The position numbers and the translations under genes were made by a program. Shown here one piece after another: positions 53,915 to 64,000 of a stretch of 64,000 bases of DNA. The DNA comes from Paracoccus marinaquae (lineage in GTDB: Bacteria > Pseudomonadota > Alphaproteobacteria > Rhodobacterales > Rhodobacteraceae), in the NCBI RefSeq assembly GCF_018860165.1, contig NZ_JAHKNG010000004.1:1-64000 (forward strand), given 5' to 3'. Under the pieces are notes generated by a model. It was not told the origin of the DNA. It was given only the letters and a program-made list of their open reading frames with translations, and searched no databases. Positions within the stretch are counted from its first letter, which is position 1. Each line of letters starts with the position of its first letter.

Positions 53915-54223
53915 CTAGAAATCGAACAGGTCGCTGAGAAAGCTTTCGCGCTTCTTGTGCCTGCGGCCATGGCGGTAATCATCGTCGTCGTCATAGCGGC
54001 GGTCGTCGTCACGATACCGGCGTTCCTCGCGGCGCGGTTCGGGTCGCGTCTCGCGGGCGGGCTCGGCCAGTGGCACCGGGGCCGCAGCGGCGGTGCTGTG
54101 CTCGATGATCTTGTCCAACTCGCCACGGTCCAGCCAGACGCCCCGGCATTTCGGGCAATAGTCGATCTCGACTCCGTTCCGCGAAGTCATCAGCAGGGTT
54201 TCGTTATCGACGGGACATTTCAT
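53915..54223 (-). CDS. TFIIB-type zinc-ribbon protein
   Basis: A 102-residue protein. ATG 54223 with AGGAG upstream is chosen. The N-terminal zinc ribbon uses CPVD and YCPKCRGVWLDRGELDKI, as in the zf-TFIIB (DUF1499-unrelated) small proteins of proteobacteria. The rest is very acidic and arginine-rich (RYDDDDDYRHGRRHKKRES), a likely disordered tail. Function unknown; other members are annotated as zf-TFIIB domain proteins. Confidence 0.82.
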   Translation of the reverse strand: MKCPVDNETLLMTSRNGVEIDYCPKCRGVWLDRGELDKIIEHSTAAAAPVPLAEPARETRPEPRREERRYRDDDRRYDDDDDYRHGRRHKKRESFLSDLFDF

Positions 54224-54363
54224 CAGCGGCTCCTGAAGGCTGTTATACGCCTCAACATGGGTGTGCTGCGGCGCGGCGCAAGGGATCGGCCGCAGCATTT
54301 GCGCCGATGCACGCGATCTTGTTCGCCACGCCCTCAGATGGGCAGGACGATCCGCGCCGGCCG

Positions 54364-54396
54364 GAAAAACCCCCGCCATGGCAATGCCTGGCGGGG
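54364..54396 (-). terminator. Intrinsic terminator of glyA
   Basis: Stem CCCCGCCA (54371-54378) / TGGCGGGG (54389-54396). Read on the minus strand, it is followed by GTTTTTCC, the T-run needed for termination of glyA 30 bases after its stop. Confidence 0.82.
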
Positions 54397-54425
54397 TCGA
54401 TGGCCTTCACCGCATGAGGCGAGAA

Positions 54426-55721
54426 TCACATCCCGGCATAGAGCGGGAAGCGGGCGCAAAGTTCCGCGACCTCGGCCTTCACCCTGGCCTCGGTCTCGGC
54501 ATTGCCGTCCTCGCCGTTCTTCGCCAGCCCGTCCACGACCTCGACGATCCAGCGGGCGATCTGGCGGAACTCGGCCTCGCCGAAGCCGCGGGTGGTGCCG
54601 GCGGGGGCACCCAGACGGATGCCCGAAGTCACGAAGGGCTTTTCCGGGTCGAACGGCACGCCGTTCTTGTTGCAGGTGATATGGGCGCGGCCCAGTGCGG
54701 CCTCGGTCGCCTTGCCGGTCACGCCTTTCGGACGCAGGTCCGCGAGGCACAGGTGGTTGTCGGTGCCGCCCGAGACGATGTCGATGCCGCCCTTCATCAG
54801 TTCATCCGCCATGGCGCGGGCATTGGTCACGACCTGGGCCGCGTAATCCTTGAACTCGGGGCGCAGCGCCTCGCCGAAGGCCACGGCCTTGGCGGCGATC
54901 ACATGCATCAGCGGGCCGCCCTGCAGGCCCGGGAACACGGCCGAGTTGATCTTCTTGGCGATCTCGGCGTCATTGGTCAGCACCATGCCGCCGCGCGGGC
55001 CGCGCAGGGATTTATGCGTGGTCGTGGTCACCACATGCGCGTGCGGCAGGGGCGAGGGATGCTGGCCGCCCGCGACGAGGCCGGCGATATGGGCCATGTC
55101 CACCATGAGCCAGGCGCCGACCTCATCCGCGATGCGGCGGAAGGCGGCCCAGTCCCAGACCCGGCTGTAGGCGGTGCCGCCGGCAAGGATCAGCTTGGGC
55201 TTGTGCTGGCGCGCGGTCTCGGCAATCGCCTCCATGTCCAGCAGCTGATCCTGCTGGCGGACGCCATAGCTGACGACGTTGAACCATTTGCCCGACATGT
55301 TGACGGGAGATCCATGGGTCAGGTGGCCGCCGGAATTCAGGTCCAGGCCCATGAAGGTGTCGCCCGGCTGCAGCAGCGCCAGGAACACGGCCTGGTTCAT
55401 CTGACTGCCGCTGTTCGGCTGGACATTGGCGAATTCGCAGCCGAACAGCTGCTTGGCGCGCTCGATCGCCAGGTTCTCGGCGATATCGACGAACTGGCAG
55501 CCGCCGTAATAGCGCTTGCCCGGATAGCCCTCGGCATATTTGTTGGTCAGGACCGACCCCTGCGCCTCCAGCACCGCCCGGCTGACGATGTTCTCGGATG
55601 CGATCAGCTCGATCTCGTCGCGCTGGCGACCCAGTTCCTTGGTGATGGCATCGGCAATCTCGGGATCGCGGCTGGCCAGCGTTTCGGTGAAAAATCCGGT
55701 CTCGCGGGTGGGAGCGTTCAT
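54426..55721 (-). CDS. glyA: Serine hydroxymethyltransferase
   Basis: Interconverts serine and glycine with tetrahydrofolate, the main one-carbon source. 431 residues, fold-type I PLP enzyme. [14 protein letters not shown] contains the PLP Lys (about residue 237); [29 protein letters not shown] and [15 protein letters not shown] are all conserved. Start ATG 55721. Divergent from nadK over a hairpin-rich gap. Confidence 0.97.
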   Translation of the reverse strand: MNAPTRETGFFTETLASRDPEIADAITKELGRQRDEIELIASENIVSRAVLEAQGSVLTNKYAEGYPGKRYYGGCQFVDIAENLAIERAKQLFGCEFANVQPNSGSQMNQAVFLALLQPGDTFMGLDLNSGGHLTHGSPVNMSGKWFNVVSYGVRQQDQLLDMEAIAETARQHKPKLILAGGTAYSRVWDWAAFRRIADEVGAWLMVDMAHIAGLVAGGQHPSPLPHAHVVTTTTHKSLRGPRGGMVLTNDAEIAKKINSAVFPGLQGGPLMHVIAAKAVAFGEALRPEFKDYAAQVVTNARAMADELMKGGIDIVSGGTDNHLCLADLRPKGVTGKATEAALGRAHITCNKNGVPFDPEKPFVTSGIRLGAPAGTTRGFGEAEFRQIARWIVEVVDGLAKNGEDGNAETEARVKAEVAELCARFPLYAGM

Positions 55722-55811
55722 GTCTCTCGCATCCTCTCGGGCTAGGGGCGGAAGGGATGGCGCCGTCTTAGCGCAAGCGCCTGCGGGCGGAAAGCGGCAA
55801 AGCGACGGCCG

Positions 55812-55871
55812 GGCTGTCGCTTGCGACGCGACAGCCCCCGGGGCGGCGGGCTTGCCTTCGGCGCAAGCCCG
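55812..55871. repeat. Two strong tandem hairpins between glyA and nadK
   Basis: First hairpin: GGGCTGTCGC (55812-55821) / GCGACAGCCC (55829-55838), perfect 10-bp stem. Second hairpin: CGGGCTTGC (55848-55856) / GCAAGCCCG (55863-55871), perfect 9-bp stem. No T-runs follow. They lie between divergent genes, so they are not ordinary terminators; possible REP-like elements or leader structures. Confidence 0.7.
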
Positions 55872-55906
55872 TTCGATGCTGCGCCCGACCAGAAGGATTT
55901 GCCGCG

Positions 55907-56668
55907 ATGACGCCTGCCATCCATTTCACCGCCAGCCAAGCCGATCCGGCGCAAGAGGCGCTGGCCCGGCTGATCGCCATATATGGCGACACGCCGGTAT
56001 TCAGGGCGGATCTGGTCGTGGCGCTTGGCGGCGATGGCTTCATGCTGCAGACGCTGCATGCGATGCAGGGTCGCGACCTGCCGGTCTATGGCATGAATCG
56101 CGGCACGGTCGGCTTCCTGATGAACCGCTACAGCGAGGACGACCTGCCCGAGCGGCTGCTGGCGGCCGAGGAGACGGTCACCAACCCGCTGCGGATGCGG
56201 GCGCATTGCGCCGATGGCTCGGTTCAGGAGGCGCTGGCGATCAACGAGGTCAGCATGCTGCGCGAAGGCCCGCAGGCGGCCAAGCTGCGGGTCCATGTCG
56301 ATGGCCGGATGCGGATGGAGGAACTGGTCTGCGACGGCGCGCTGGTCGCCACCCCGGCCGGATCGACCGCCTATAACTATTCCGCCCATGGCCCGATCCT
56401 GCCCATCGGGTCTGAGGTGCTGGCGCTGACCGCGATTGCGCCCTTCCGCCCGCGGCGCTGGCGCGGGGCATTGCTGCCGAAGGGGGCCGAGGTCGAGATC
56501 GAGGTGCTGAACCCCGACCGCCGCCCGGTCATGGCGGATGCGGATTCGCGCTCGGTCCGGCATGTCACGCGGGTCAGTATCCGCAGCGCGGACGACATCC
56601 GCCACCGGCTGCTGTTCGACAGCGGTCACGGGCTGGAGGAACGGCTGCTGCGCGAGCAGTTCGTCTGA
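55907..56668 (+). CDS. nadK: NAD kinase
   Basis: Phosphorylates NAD to NADP with ATP or polyphosphate in the cytoplasm. A 253-residue protein. The catalytic [11 protein letters not shown] (about residues 41-51) and [10 protein letters not shown] (about 64-73) are intact, as are NEVSMLR and the glycine-rich [19 protein letters not shown]. Length is typical of alphaproteobacterial NadK. Start ATG 55907 is preceded by a weak purine-rich site. Converges with trmB after 9 bases. Confidence 0.93.
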   Translation: MTPAIHFTASQADPAQEALARLIAIYGDTPVFRADLVVALGGDGFMLQTLHAMQGRDLPVYGMNRGTVGFLMNRYSEDDLPERLLAAEETVTNPLRMRAHCADGSVQEALAINEVSMLREGPQAAKLRVHVDGRMRMEELVCDGALVATPAGSTAYNYSAHGPILPIGSEVLALTAIAPFRPRRWRGALLPKGAEVEIEVLNPDRRPVMADADSRSVRHVTRVSIRSADDIRHRLLFDSGHGLEERLLREQFV

Positions 56669-56677
56669 CCGGCCGGC

Positions 56678-57394
56678 TCAGCCCTGCCGGCGGAAGGTGA
56701 CGTAATGCGGCACCCGGCCCTCGCGCAGGGCCTTCTGCTCATAGCGGGTGCTGATCCAGTCGTCCCAGGGGGTGCCAGTCTCGCCGATCAGGTCGAAGCC
56801 GGCCTTCGGCACCTCGTCCAGCGTCTGGCGGACATAGTCGGGAATGTCGGTCGCAACCCGGAATTCGGCGCCCGCGCGCATGACGCGGGCCAGGGGCAGC
56901 AGATGCTCGGGCGTGACGAAGCGGCGGCGGTGATGACGCGCCTTCGGCCAGGGATCGGGATACATCAGGAAGGCGCGCGACAGGCTGGCATCGGGCAGCA
57001 CATCCATCAGGTCGCGCGCATCGCCCGGATGGACGCTGACATTGCCGACCCCGGCCGCGCGGATCTTGCCCAGCAGCATGGCGACGCCGTTGATGAAGGG
57101 CTCGCAGCCGATGATGCCGATGCCGGGATGAGTCGCGGCCATATGCACCATATGTTCGCCGCCGCCAAAGCCGACCTCCAGCCAGACCGGCCGGTCGTCA
57201 CCGAAGATCGCCGCCGGGTCGATGGGGCGGCGGGCGGGGTTCTCGGCAAGGCTGATGCCGCGCGGGCGCAGATCGCCCAGATCCTCGGCCAGATAGCCCT
57301 TCTGGCTCTGGCGCAGGGTCTTGCCGTGCCGCCGGCCATAGAAATTGCGGCGCGGCGGGTTCGGGTCGAAGGCGGATTTCGGCGTGTCACTCAT
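56678..57394 (-). CDS. trmB: tRNA (guanine-N7)-methyltransferase
   Basis: Makes m7G46 in the tRNA variable loop. A 238-residue SAM-dependent methyltransferase with the SAM site LEVGFGGGEHMVHMA, IGCEPFINGVA, and the catalytic block YPDPWPKARHHRRR (the conserved PDPWxKxRHxKRR motif). A basic N-terminal arm (NFYGRRHGKTLRQSQKG) is usual. Divergent from the RND operon. Confidence 0.95.
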   Translation of the reverse strand: MSDTPKSAFDPNPPRRNFYGRRHGKTLRQSQKGYLAEDLGDLRPRGISLAENPARRPIDPAAIFGDDRPVWLEVGFGGGEHMVHMAATHPGIGIIGCEPFINGVAMLLGKIRAAGVGNVSVHPGDARDLMDVLPDASLSRAFLMYPDPWPKARHHRRRFVTPEHLLPLARVMRAGAEFRVATDIPDYVRQTLDEVPKAGFDLIGETGTPWDDWISTRYEQKALREGRVPHYVTFRRQG

Positions 57395-57477
57395 GGCGCG
57401 GGGATGTGCCGGAAGCCCGCCAGCGGGTCAAGCCCGTCGATAAGGGTGTTGCGCAAGGCCGGAATCCGCGATCGGGA

Positions 57478-57508
57478 ACGTCGCGTCGCGATCCATCCGC
57501 CGCGACGT
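57478..57508. promoter_or_regulatory. Possible operator upstream of the RND efflux operon
   Basis: ACGTCGCG (57478-57485) and CGCGACGT (57501-57508) form a perfect 8-bp inverted repeat, 15 bases apart and about 147 bases before the first efflux gene. TetR-type repressor sites often look like this; no regulator gene is adjacent, so this is inference only. Confidence 0.35.
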
Positions 57509-57654
57509 CGTGCCCCCTTGCGCGAAAACATGGGGGTGGATCTGCGCTGGTTCATCGTTCATGTTGCTCTCGGAAACGCCGTCGCGCCCGTGCTTGCGGT
57601 GCGATCCGGCCACGACAGACCCTGGGAACACAGATCAACCAAAGGAGTCGCGCA

Positions 57655-58749
57655 ATGAGGGCCTTGCTTGCCGCCACCGCAGCCGCCACGTTCCTGCTGA
57701 CAGCCGCCGGCACGGTCGAGGCGCAGCCAGCGCCCGCCGTCGTTGTGGCACCCGCCGAGATCCGCGATCTGCGTGGCGGGGCGCAGTTCACCGGCCGGGT
57801 CATCTCGTTGCGCAGGATCGACGTGATCGCGCGGGTGGGCGGCTTCCTTGAAGAGATCGGCTTTACCGAGGGCAAGGTGGTCAGCGAGGGCGACCTGCTG
57901 TTCCGGCTCGAGGATGACGGCTATGCCTCCTCGCTGCTTCAGGCCGAGGCGGGGATCAAGGCGGCAGAGGCGCAGTTGAAGCTGGCCGATATCGAAAGGC
58001 AGCGCCGTACCGCGCTGGTCCAGCGCGATGCGGTGGCGCAGTCGGAACTTGACGTGGCGACGGCCAATTACGACGTGGTCGCCGCGAACCTTGCCTCCCT
58101 CGAGGCGCAGAAGGCGGCGGCCGAACTGAACCTGTCCTATACCCGGCTTGAAGCGCCGTTCTCGGGCGTGGTCGGGCTGTCGGCGGTTGATGTCGGAGCA
58201 CTGGTCGGACCCGAGAGCGGGCCGTTGACGACGCTGACCTCGCTGAACCCGATCAGCGTCGAATTTCCCGTCGCGACCTCGATCTTCCTCAACTACAAGG
58301 AACAGATCGAGAAGGTCGGCGCGGATGGTGCCGAGGTTTCGCTCACCCTTCCCAATGGCAAGGTCTTCGACCAGAACGGCCGCATCGATTTCATTTCCAG
58401 CGCGGTCGACACCGGCACCGATACCGTCCGGGCGCGCGCCCTGTTCGACAATCCCGACGGCACCCTGCTTGACGGCACGCTGGTCGGGGTCAACCTGACC
58501 CGGGCCGAGCCCGAAATGGTCCTCAGCGTTCCGGTTCCGGCGCTGCAGCGCGATCAGCAAGGCTATTACGTCCTGCTGGTCGACGAGAACTCGACCGTCG
58601 AGCGCCGCCGGGTGACGGTCGCGGACAATATCGACGGCTTCGCGGTCATCGACAGCGGGCTTGAGGAGGGCGATCTGGTCATCACCCAGGGCCAGAACAA
58701 GGTCCGCCCGGGTGTGACGGTCGATGCCGCCACCGCAGCGGAGGGCTGA
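57655..58749 (+). CDS. RND efflux periplasmic adaptor (membrane fusion protein)
   Basis: A 364-residue periplasmic protein linking the RND pump to an outer-membrane channel. AAAGGAG lies 7 bases before ATG 57655. It has a signal peptide ([17 protein letters not shown], cleaved near residue 23, no lipobox Cys). The biotinyl-lipoyl-like [24 protein letters not shown] and the coiled-coil hairpin ([21 protein letters not shown]) are followed by the beta-barrel and [13 protein letters not shown]. The pump gene starts 4 bases after its stop. Confidence 0.92.
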   Translation: MRALLAATAAATFLLTAAGTVEAQPAPAVVVAPAEIRDLRGGAQFTGRVISLRRIDVIARVGGFLEEIGFTEGKVVSEGDLLFRLEDDGYASSLLQAEAGIKAAEAQLKLADIERQRRTALVQRDAVAQSELDVATANYDVVAANLASLEAQKAAAELNLSYTRLEAPFSGVVGLSAVDVGALVGPESGPLTTLTSLNPISVEFPVATSIFLNYKEQIEKVGADGAEVSLTLPNGKVFDQNGRIDFISSAVDTGTDTVRARALFDNPDGTLLDGTLVGVNLTRAEPEMVLSVPVPALQRDQQGYYVLLVDENSTVERRRVTVADNIDGFAVIDSGLEEGDLVITQGQNKVRPGVTVDAATAAEG

Positions 58750-58753
58750 GGCC

Positions 58754-61700
58754 GTGTTGTCCACGCTCTTCATCAACCGGCCCCGTTTCGCGGCCGTCAT
58801 CTCGATCGTCCTGACGCTTGCCGGTCTGATCGCGCTGACGCGCATCCCCATCGCGCAATATCCCAATATCGTGCCGCCGCTGGTCACGGTGTCGGCCTAT
58901 TATCCCGGCGCCAGCGCCGAGGTCGTCGAAGAGACGGTGGCGCAGCCGATCGAAGGTCAGGTCGTCGGCGTCGAGAACATGCTCTACATGAAATCGACCA
59001 GCGGCGCGGACGGCTCGTACAGCCTGGTCATCAGCTTTGCGGTCGGCACCGACCCGGACATCGCCACGGTGAACGTGCAGAACCGGGTGGCGCTGGCCGA
59101 GGCCGGCCTGCCATCCGAGGTGCGCGCCACCGGTGTCAGCGTGAAGAAGCAGTCCACCGCGCTGATGCAGATGATCGCGATCTATGCCGAGGAGGGGGCC
59201 GAGGACCGGGTTGATGACCTTGTTCTGACCAATTTCGCCAACATCAACATCCTTGACGAGATCAAGCGGGTTCCCGGTGTCGGGGATGCGTCGCTCTATG
59301 GCGCGCGTGACTATTCCATGCGCATCATCCTTGACATCGACCGGCTGACCAGCCTGCAATTGACCCCGGCCGATGTGCTGGCGGCGTTGCGGTCGCAGAA
59401 CGTGCAGGCGGCGATCGGACGTGTCGGCGCCCAGCCGATGCAGAATGACCCGAACGTCCAGTTGAACATCCAGACCACGGGCCGCCTGAGCGAGCCCGAG
59501 GAATTCGCCGATATCGTGATCCGCGCCAATCCCGACGGCAGTTTCGTGCGCGTGCGCGATATCGCCGAGGTCGAGCTTGGGGCCGCGAATTACGATGGCC
59601 TCGGCCGCTTCAACGGCGCCCCGGTGGCGCTGATCGGCACGTTCCAGTCGCCCGGCGCCAATGCGCTTGCCGCAGCCGAGGGCGTGCGCGAGACGATGGA
59701 GCGTCTGTCGGAACGCTTTCCCGAGGGGATCACCTACGAGATCGGCTATGACACCTCGGACTTCGTCGTCGCCAGCATCGAGAATGTCGTGGATACGCTG
59801 ATCGAAGCCTTCGTGCTGGTGATCATCGTCGTCTTCATCTTCCTGGGCAGCGTGCGGGCCACGCTGATCCCGCTTTTCGCCGTGCCCGTGGCCCTGATCG
59901 GCACCTTCGCGGTCATGTCGGCGATGGGGTATTCGCTGAACACCGTCTCGCTTCTGGCATTGGTGCTGGCCATCGGCATCGTCGTCGATGACGCCATCGT
60001 CGTGGTCGAGAACGTCGAGGCGGTGATGGAAAAGAACCCGGGCATGTCGCCGGCCGACGCGGCCAAGGCCGCCATGGGCGAGATCACCGGCGCGATTCTC
60101 GCCATCACCCTGGTGCTGCTGTCGGTCTTCGTGCCCGTCGCCTTCATCCCGGGCCTCAGCGGCGAGCTGTTCCGGCAGTTCGCGGTCGCGGTCTCGGTGT
60201 CGATGGTTCTGTCGGCGATCAACGCGCTGACGCTCAGCCCGGCGCTCTGCGCGATCCTGCTGAAGCCCCATCATGGCCCCAAGCGCGGCATTCTGGGCTG
60301 GATCTCGAACCGCATCGACAACGTGCGCGACGGTTATGCCGGCATCACCATGGCGATTGCCCGCCGTGCGGTTCTGGGCCTCGTCCTGCTGGCCGTGGGT
60401 TTCGTGCTGAGCGGGCTTCTCTTCAAGGCCACCCCGACCGGGTTCCTGCCGGCCGAGGATCAGGGCGCCTTCATCATCGAGGCGCGTCTGCCCGAGGGGG
60501 CCTCGCTGAACCGCACCGAGGCCACGATGGCGCAGATGTCCACTATGCTGGGCGATCTGGACGGGGTCGCGGACGTGTTGTCGGTTGCCGGCTACAGCTT
60601 CCTTGACGGTCTTGCCAAGCCCAATGGCGGCTTCGCCGTCGTGGTGATGGAGCCCTTCGAGGAACGCGCCGGACACGAGAACGCAACCGTCTTCGCCGCG
60701 ATCCAGGAGGCGATGGCACAGGGCATGGCGATCCGCGAGGCGCAGGTGATTGCCTTCAACCTGCCGCCGATCCTGGGGCTGGGAACCGGCGACGGTTTCG
60801 AATACCAGCTGCTGGATCTGGGCGGCGGCGATCCGGCCGATCTGGCGGCGGTCGCCGGCGGCCTCAGCGTCGCGGCCAACGAGGACGACCGCCTGGGGCC
60901 GACCTTCACCACCTATTCGGCCGATTCCCCGCAACTGTTCCTCGACATCAACCGCGAACGGCTGCAGACGCTTGGCGTTTCGGTCAGCGATCTCTTCGGC
61001 GCGCTGCAGGGCACGTTCGGGCAGGTCTATGTCAACGACTTCAACCTGTTCGGCCGGGTCTGGCAGGTCAACATGCAGGCGGCCGAGTCCGACCGCGATT
61101 CGGTTGACGATATCGGGCGGCTGAACGTGCGCAACCGCGACGGCGAACTGGTTCCGGTGGCGGCGGTGGCCACGCCCGAGATCGTGCTGGGGCCGCAATC
61201 CATCGTCCGCTACAACAACTACCGGTCGGTGACGATCAATGGCGGCCCGGCCGAGGGCGTCTCGACCGGCGAGGCGCTGGTGGCGATGGAAGAGGTGTCC
61301 GATGCGACGCTGCCGGATGGCTACAGCTATTCCTGGACCGGCACGGCGGTTCAGCAGATCGAGGCGGCAGGCCAGACCGGGCCGATCCTCGTCATGGCGG
61401 TGGTCTTCGCCTATCTGTTCCTCGTCGCGCTTTATGAAAGCTGGATGATCCCGATCCCGGTGCTGCTGTCGGTGGTGTTCGGGGTGACCGGGGCGCTGGC
61501 CTCGATCATCATGGCGGGGCTGTCCTTCGACATCTATGCCCAGATCGGCCTGATCGTGCTGATCGCATTGGCGGCCAAGAACGCGATCCTCATCGTGGAG
61601 TTCGCCAAGGCCAGACGCGAGGCGGGCGAGGACATCCTGACCGCCGCGGTCGAGGGCGCGCGGGCGCGCTTCCGCGCGGTCATCATGACCAGCTTTGCCT

Positions 61701-61900
61701 TCATCGCCGGCCTGCTGCCGCTGGTCTTCGCCGAGGGCGCCAGCGAACTCAGCCGGCGGGCGGTGGGAACCGGGGTCGCCGGTGGGATGGCCGTCGCCTC
61801 GATCGTCGGCATCTGCATTATCCCGGCGCTCTATGTGGTCTTCCAGACCATGCGAGAGCGTGTGCATGGCTGGACCGGGCGCTCGAAAAAGGCCGAATAG
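58754..61900 (+). CDS. RND multidrug efflux pump, HAE1 family
   Basis: A 1048-residue inner-membrane proton antiporter that exports hydrophobic compounds. GTG 58754 (GAGG-type site) is chosen. The N-terminal TM begins [14 protein letters not shown]; the periplasmic pore and docking domains follow. The TM4 proton-relay pair DD lies in [19 protein letters not shown] (about residues 407-425), as in AcrB. The TM10 region has [19 protein letters not shown] with the conserved Lys. Length is normal. Operon with the adaptor; no TolC-like gene is adjacent. Confidence 0.94.
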   Translation: MLSTLFINRPRFAAVISIVLTLAGLIALTRIPIAQYPNIVPPLVTVSAYYPGASAEVVEETVAQPIEGQVVGVENMLYMKSTSGADGSYSLVISFAVGTDPDIATVNVQNRVALAEAGLPSEVRATGVSVKKQSTALMQMIAIYAEEGAEDRVDDLVLTNFANINILDEIKRVPGVGDASLYGARDYSMRIILDIDRLTSLQLTPADVLAALRSQNVQAAIGRVGAQPMQNDPNVQLNIQTTGRLSEPEEFADIVIRANPDGSFVRVRDIAEVELGAANYDGLGRFNGAPVALIGTFQSPGANALAAAEGVRETMERLSERFPEGITYEIGYDTSDFVVASIENVVDTLIEAFVLVIIVVFIFLGSVRATLIPLFAVPVALIGTFAVMSAMGYSLNTVSLLALVLAIGIVVDDAIVVVENVEAVMEKNPGMSPADAAKAAMGEITGAILAITLVLLSVFVPVAFIPGLSGELFRQFAVAVSVSMVLSAINALTLSPALCAILLKPHHGPKRGILGWISNRIDNVRDGYAGITMAIARRAVLGLVLLAVGFVLSGLLFKATPTGFLPAEDQGAFIIEARLPEGASLNRTEATMAQMSTMLGDLDGVADVLSVAGYSFLDGLAKPNGGFAVVVMEPFEERAGHENATVFAAIQEAMAQGMAIREAQVIAFNLPPILGLGTGDGFEYQLLDLGGGDPADLAAVAGGLSVAANEDDRLGPTFTTYSADSPQLFLDINRERLQTLGVSVSDLFGALQGTFGQVYVNDFNLFGRVWQVNMQAAESDRDSVDDIGRLNVRNRDGELVPVAAVATPEIVLGPQSIVRYNNYRSVTINGGPAEGVSTGEALVAMEEVSDATLPDGYSYSWTGTAVQQIEAAGQTGPILVMAVVFAYLFLVALYESWMIPIPVLLSVVFGVTGALASIIMAGLSFDIYAQIGLIVLIALAAKNAILIVEFAKARREAGEDILTAAVEGARARFRAVIMTSFAFIAGLLPLVFAEGASELSRRAVGTGVAGGMAVASIVGICIIPALYVVFQTMRERVHGWTGRSKKAE

Positions 61901-61912
61901 CCGATCTTCGTG

Positions 61913-61942
61913 CCGGTCCCCGGGCAGACCCGCGGGACCGGT
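61913..61942 (+). terminator. Probable terminator of the RND operon
   Basis: A long stem CCGGTCCCCGGG (61913-61924) pairs with CCCG and GGGACCGG (61929-61932, 61934-61941) with one bulged base and loop CAGA. TACCACCAGTCTTTTCC follows, a weak T-tail. Confidence 0.5.
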
Positions 61943-62127
61943 ACCACCAGTCTTTTCCCTGAGCGCCGGCCGATCCGGGTTTTGGCGAACGCCCCAGTCT
62001 ATCCGCGACGATCCCGAGCGTGACCGAGGCTCTGGCAGGGGACGGGATTGCGGAGGCGGACCACCGTGCCCGCCGGAGAACGCCCGTTCACGAAGCGCGC
62101 GGTTCCCGCAGGATATGGGAGAGAGAC

Positions 62128-63813
62128 ATGGAACAGACGAATTCCTGGACCCCGATGGCCGGCCTCTGTCACTGGGAGCGCGAGCAGCCGGATACGGTCT
62201 ATCTGACCCAGCCGACGGGCGGAGAGATCACGACCTATACCTGGGCCGAAACCGCCGATCAGGTGCGTCGCATCGCGGCGCATCTTGCCTCGCTGGACCT
62301 GCCCGAGGGCAGCCGGGTCGCGCTTGTCTCGAAGAATTGCGCGCATTGGGTCATGGCGCATCTGGCCATTCTCATGGCGGGCCATGTCAGCGTGCCGATC
62401 TATTCCTCGGCCAACCGCGAGACGGTCGGCTATGTGCTGGACCACAGCGAAGCCAGGGTTCTCATCCTCGGAAGTCTAGATCACTGGGACGATGTGCGTG
62501 AGGGGATTCCGGACGGGTTGCCGATCATCGCGCTGCCCCGGGCGCCGGTCTTCGATCCGCCGCGCGAAAATCTGCGGGCCTGGGACGATCTGGTCGCCAT
62601 CACCGCCCCGATGCGGGGCGAGCCGCTTGCGCGCGCCGGGACCGACCTTGCGACGCTGGTCTATACATCCGGCAGCACCGGCAAGCCCAAGGGGGTGATG
62701 CTGGGCTTTGGCGCACTTGCGGTCGGGGCGTGCCTTGCCAACAATATCGTGCCGGTCGGCCCCGACGACCGCCTGATTTCCTATCTTCCGCTGGCCCATG
62801 TGTTCGAGCAGGCGGTGGTGCTGATGGGATCGCTGCGTTTCGGATGCCAGTTGTTCTTCAACGAGTCGCTGCTGAGATTCGCCACCGACATCGAGCGCGC
62901 CAGGCCGACGATCTTCCTTTCGGTTCCCCGGCTCTGGGTCAAGTTCCAGCTTGGTGTCCTGCAGAAACTCCCGCAGGAAAAGCTGTCGGCACTGCTTGCC
63001 GATCCCCGGACGGCTGCGGCCACGCAGCGCCGGATCCTCGAACAGCTTGGCCTCGATCAGGCCCGTATCGCCATCACCGGCTCAGCGCCGCTGCCGCAAT
63101 CGGTGGTCGAGTGGTATCGCGCCCTCGGGCTGGAAATGCTTGAGGGCTACGGCATGTCCGAGGACTTCTGCTATTCGCATGTGTCGCTGCCCGGCCGCAC
63201 TCGCGTCGGCTATGTCGGCCACCCCCATCCCGGGGTCGAGCGCCGGATCGGCGAGGGCAGCGAGATCCTGATCAAGAGCAAGGGCGCGATGCTGGGCTAT
63301 TTCAGGGATCCGGAGCTGACCCGGGCGGCCTTCACCGAGGACGGCTTCTTCCGGACCGGTGACATGGGCGAGATCGACGAGGACGGCCGGCTGAGGATCA
63401 CCGGCCGCGTGAAGGAGATCTTCAAGACCAGCAAGGGCAAATATGTCGCGCCGGCCCCCATCGAGGAGCGGCTGATCAGCCATCCCGGGATCGAGGTGGC
63501 CTGCGTCATGGGGGCAGGGATGCCGCAACCCTTCGGGCTGCTGATGCTGAACGCCGAGGCGCGAGGGGCCTTTTCGGGCGAGGCAGGCCGGGCCCGGCTG
63601 GAGGAGGAACTGGAAGCCCTGCGGCGGCGCGTCAACGCGGCGCTGGAGGACCATGAGCGGCTGGATTTTCTGGCCATCTCGGACGAGCAATGGACCATCG
63701 CCAACGGCTACCTGACGCCGACGATGAAGGTGCGGCGCAACGTCATCGAGAAACGGTACGAGCCGCGTTTTGAAAGCTGGTACGACACCCGGCGCGCCGT
63801 GATCTGGGCGTGA
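62128..63813 (+). CDS. Long-chain fatty acyl-CoA synthetase (AMP-forming)
   Basis: A 561-residue ANL enzyme with ATG 62128 after GGGAGAGAG. The P-loop is VYTSGSTGKPKGVMLG (about residues 180-195); LEGYGMSEDFCYSHVSLPG, YFRDPELTRAAF, TGDMGEIDEDGRLRITGRVKEIFKTSKGKYVAP (hinge and C-terminal lid) are typical of long-chain/eukaryote-like AMP-forming ligases. The Lys in the C-terminal lid is present at GRVKEIFK. The 226-base gap after the RND genes suggests its own promoter. Chain length cannot be told. Confidence 0.9.
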   Translation: MEQTNSWTPMAGLCHWEREQPDTVYLTQPTGGEITTYTWAETADQVRRIAAHLASLDLPEGSRVALVSKNCAHWVMAHLAILMAGHVSVPIYSSANRETVGYVLDHSEARVLILGSLDHWDDVREGIPDGLPIIALPRAPVFDPPRENLRAWDDLVAITAPMRGEPLARAGTDLATLVYTSGSTGKPKGVMLGFGALAVGACLANNIVPVGPDDRLISYLPLAHVFEQAVVLMGSLRFGCQLFFNESLLRFATDIERARPTIFLSVPRLWVKFQLGVLQKLPQEKLSALLADPRTAAATQRRILEQLGLDQARIAITGSAPLPQSVVEWYRALGLEMLEGYGMSEDFCYSHVSLPGRTRVGYVGHPHPGVERRIGEGSEILIKSKGAMLGYFRDPELTRAAFTEDGFFRTGDMGEIDEDGRLRITGRVKEIFKTSKGKYVAPAPIEERLISHPGIEVACVMGAGMPQPFGLLMLNAEARGAFSGEAGRARLEEELEALRRRVNAALEDHERLDFLAISDEQWTIANGYLTPTMKVRRNVIEKRYEPRFESWYDTRRAVIWA

Positions 63814-63909
63814 TGCACGGAAAACCCGCGCGGCCGGGCCAGGGCGCGCTGAGCGTGCCGGGCGTGGCTAAGGCCGGTATCCACCGGCCCCGCCACCGCC
63901 CCGTTCGGG

Positions 63910-64000
63910 TCAGAAACCGGCCTTGATCTTCTCGAACTCGGCCAGCTGCCGCTCGCGCTGCGCCGGATCGTTCGGGGTCTGCGCCAGGATCGGCACCTCC
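63910..64000 (-). CDS. C-terminal end of an unknown gene cut by the window edge
   Basis: Reading the minus strand from the right edge, the frame EVPILAQTPNDPAQRERQLA, then EFEKIKAGF, ends in TGA at 63910-63912. It converges with the acyl-CoA synthetase after 96 bases. Codon use is typical for this genome (G/C at third positions). Thirty codons are not enough to name a family. Confidence 0.4.
   Translation of the reverse strand, partial: EVPILAQTPNDPAQRERQLAEFEKIKAGF

Noticed and set aside
58682..61867. 1061-codon antisense ORF across the RND pump gene
   Set aside because: The translated sequence is His/Arg/Asp-rich low-complexity text; the plus-strand gene has all RND motifs.

Overview
This window looks like a chromosomal segment of an alphaproteobacterium of the Rhodobacteraceae, most likely Paracoccus or a close relative. 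The reasons are the GC-rich sequence, the strong G/C bias at third codon positions (long antisense ORFs lie behind most genes), a TPP riboswitch before thiC, the order rluD - DUF6476 - rpoH, and family-typical proteins such as the ExbB-like/OmpA-like pair and the small membrane protein next to gap. Genus is inferred from gene content and style, not from a marker comparison. I saw no tRNA, rRNA, CRISPR array, insertion sequence or prophage. Two genes run off the ends (1-479 and 63910-64000, both minus strand).

Layout. 1-1312: a partial membrane protein and a gene-poor stretch with the 3' remnant of a zinc-type oxidoreductase. 1313-7698: glycosyltransferase, cysS with its frame broken at a 19-G run followed by a perfect 15-bp hairpin, a squalene/phytoene-synthase-like gene, and a spermidine/putrescine-type ABC importer (two permeases and an ATPase, no binding protein). 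7777-15473: MmcQ/YjbR protein, NAD(P)HX repair enzyme, glnB-glnA, riboswitch-controlled thiC, O-acetylhomoserine sulfhydrylase. 15571-22772: a catabolic island with a TRAP transporter divergent from an IclR regulator, a thiolase, an acyl-CoA ligase and a two-domain PCC/DUF296 protein; the last four ORFs overlap. 22872-26870: a very large predicted secreted nuclease. 26944-37917: gap with a 47-residue membrane protein, an orphan fliG, purB, a multidrug SMR pump, an OmpA-like/ExbB-like envelope pair, chaC, and tyrC-hisC. 38356-46349: an AraC regulator, a 1635-residue PA14/cadherin/G8 surface protein related to the CEMIP hyaluronidase group, and a PHA-synthase-like hydrolase with a Cys nucleophile; this part has AT-rich intergenic DNA and looks accessory. 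46547-57394: housekeeping genes (rpsD, pgeF-midA-lgt, ubiK, DUF6476, rluD, rpoH, a degenerate M48-like membrane protein, a zinc-ribbon protein, glyA, nadK, trmB). 57655-63813: an HAE1-type RND efflux pair without an outer-membrane channel, then a long-chain acyl-CoA synthetase.

Themes. Nitrogen assimilation (PII and glutamine synthetase), one-carbon and sulfur metabolism (glyA, metY, cysS), aromatic amino acid and histidine-type aminotransfer (tyrC-hisC), and uptake plus CoA activation of an unknown carboxylate (TRAP - IclR - thiolase - ligase). The nuclease and the G8 protein have no N-terminal signal peptide and end in short DSF-type tails, as type I secretion substrates do; no type I secretion genes are present here.

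Most worth following up: the cysS G-tract plus hairpin, where the shift needed is exactly -1 (assembly error, phase variation or slippage), and the G8/CEMIP-like surface protein with its duplicated domains and TTTGT/ACAAA palindromes.
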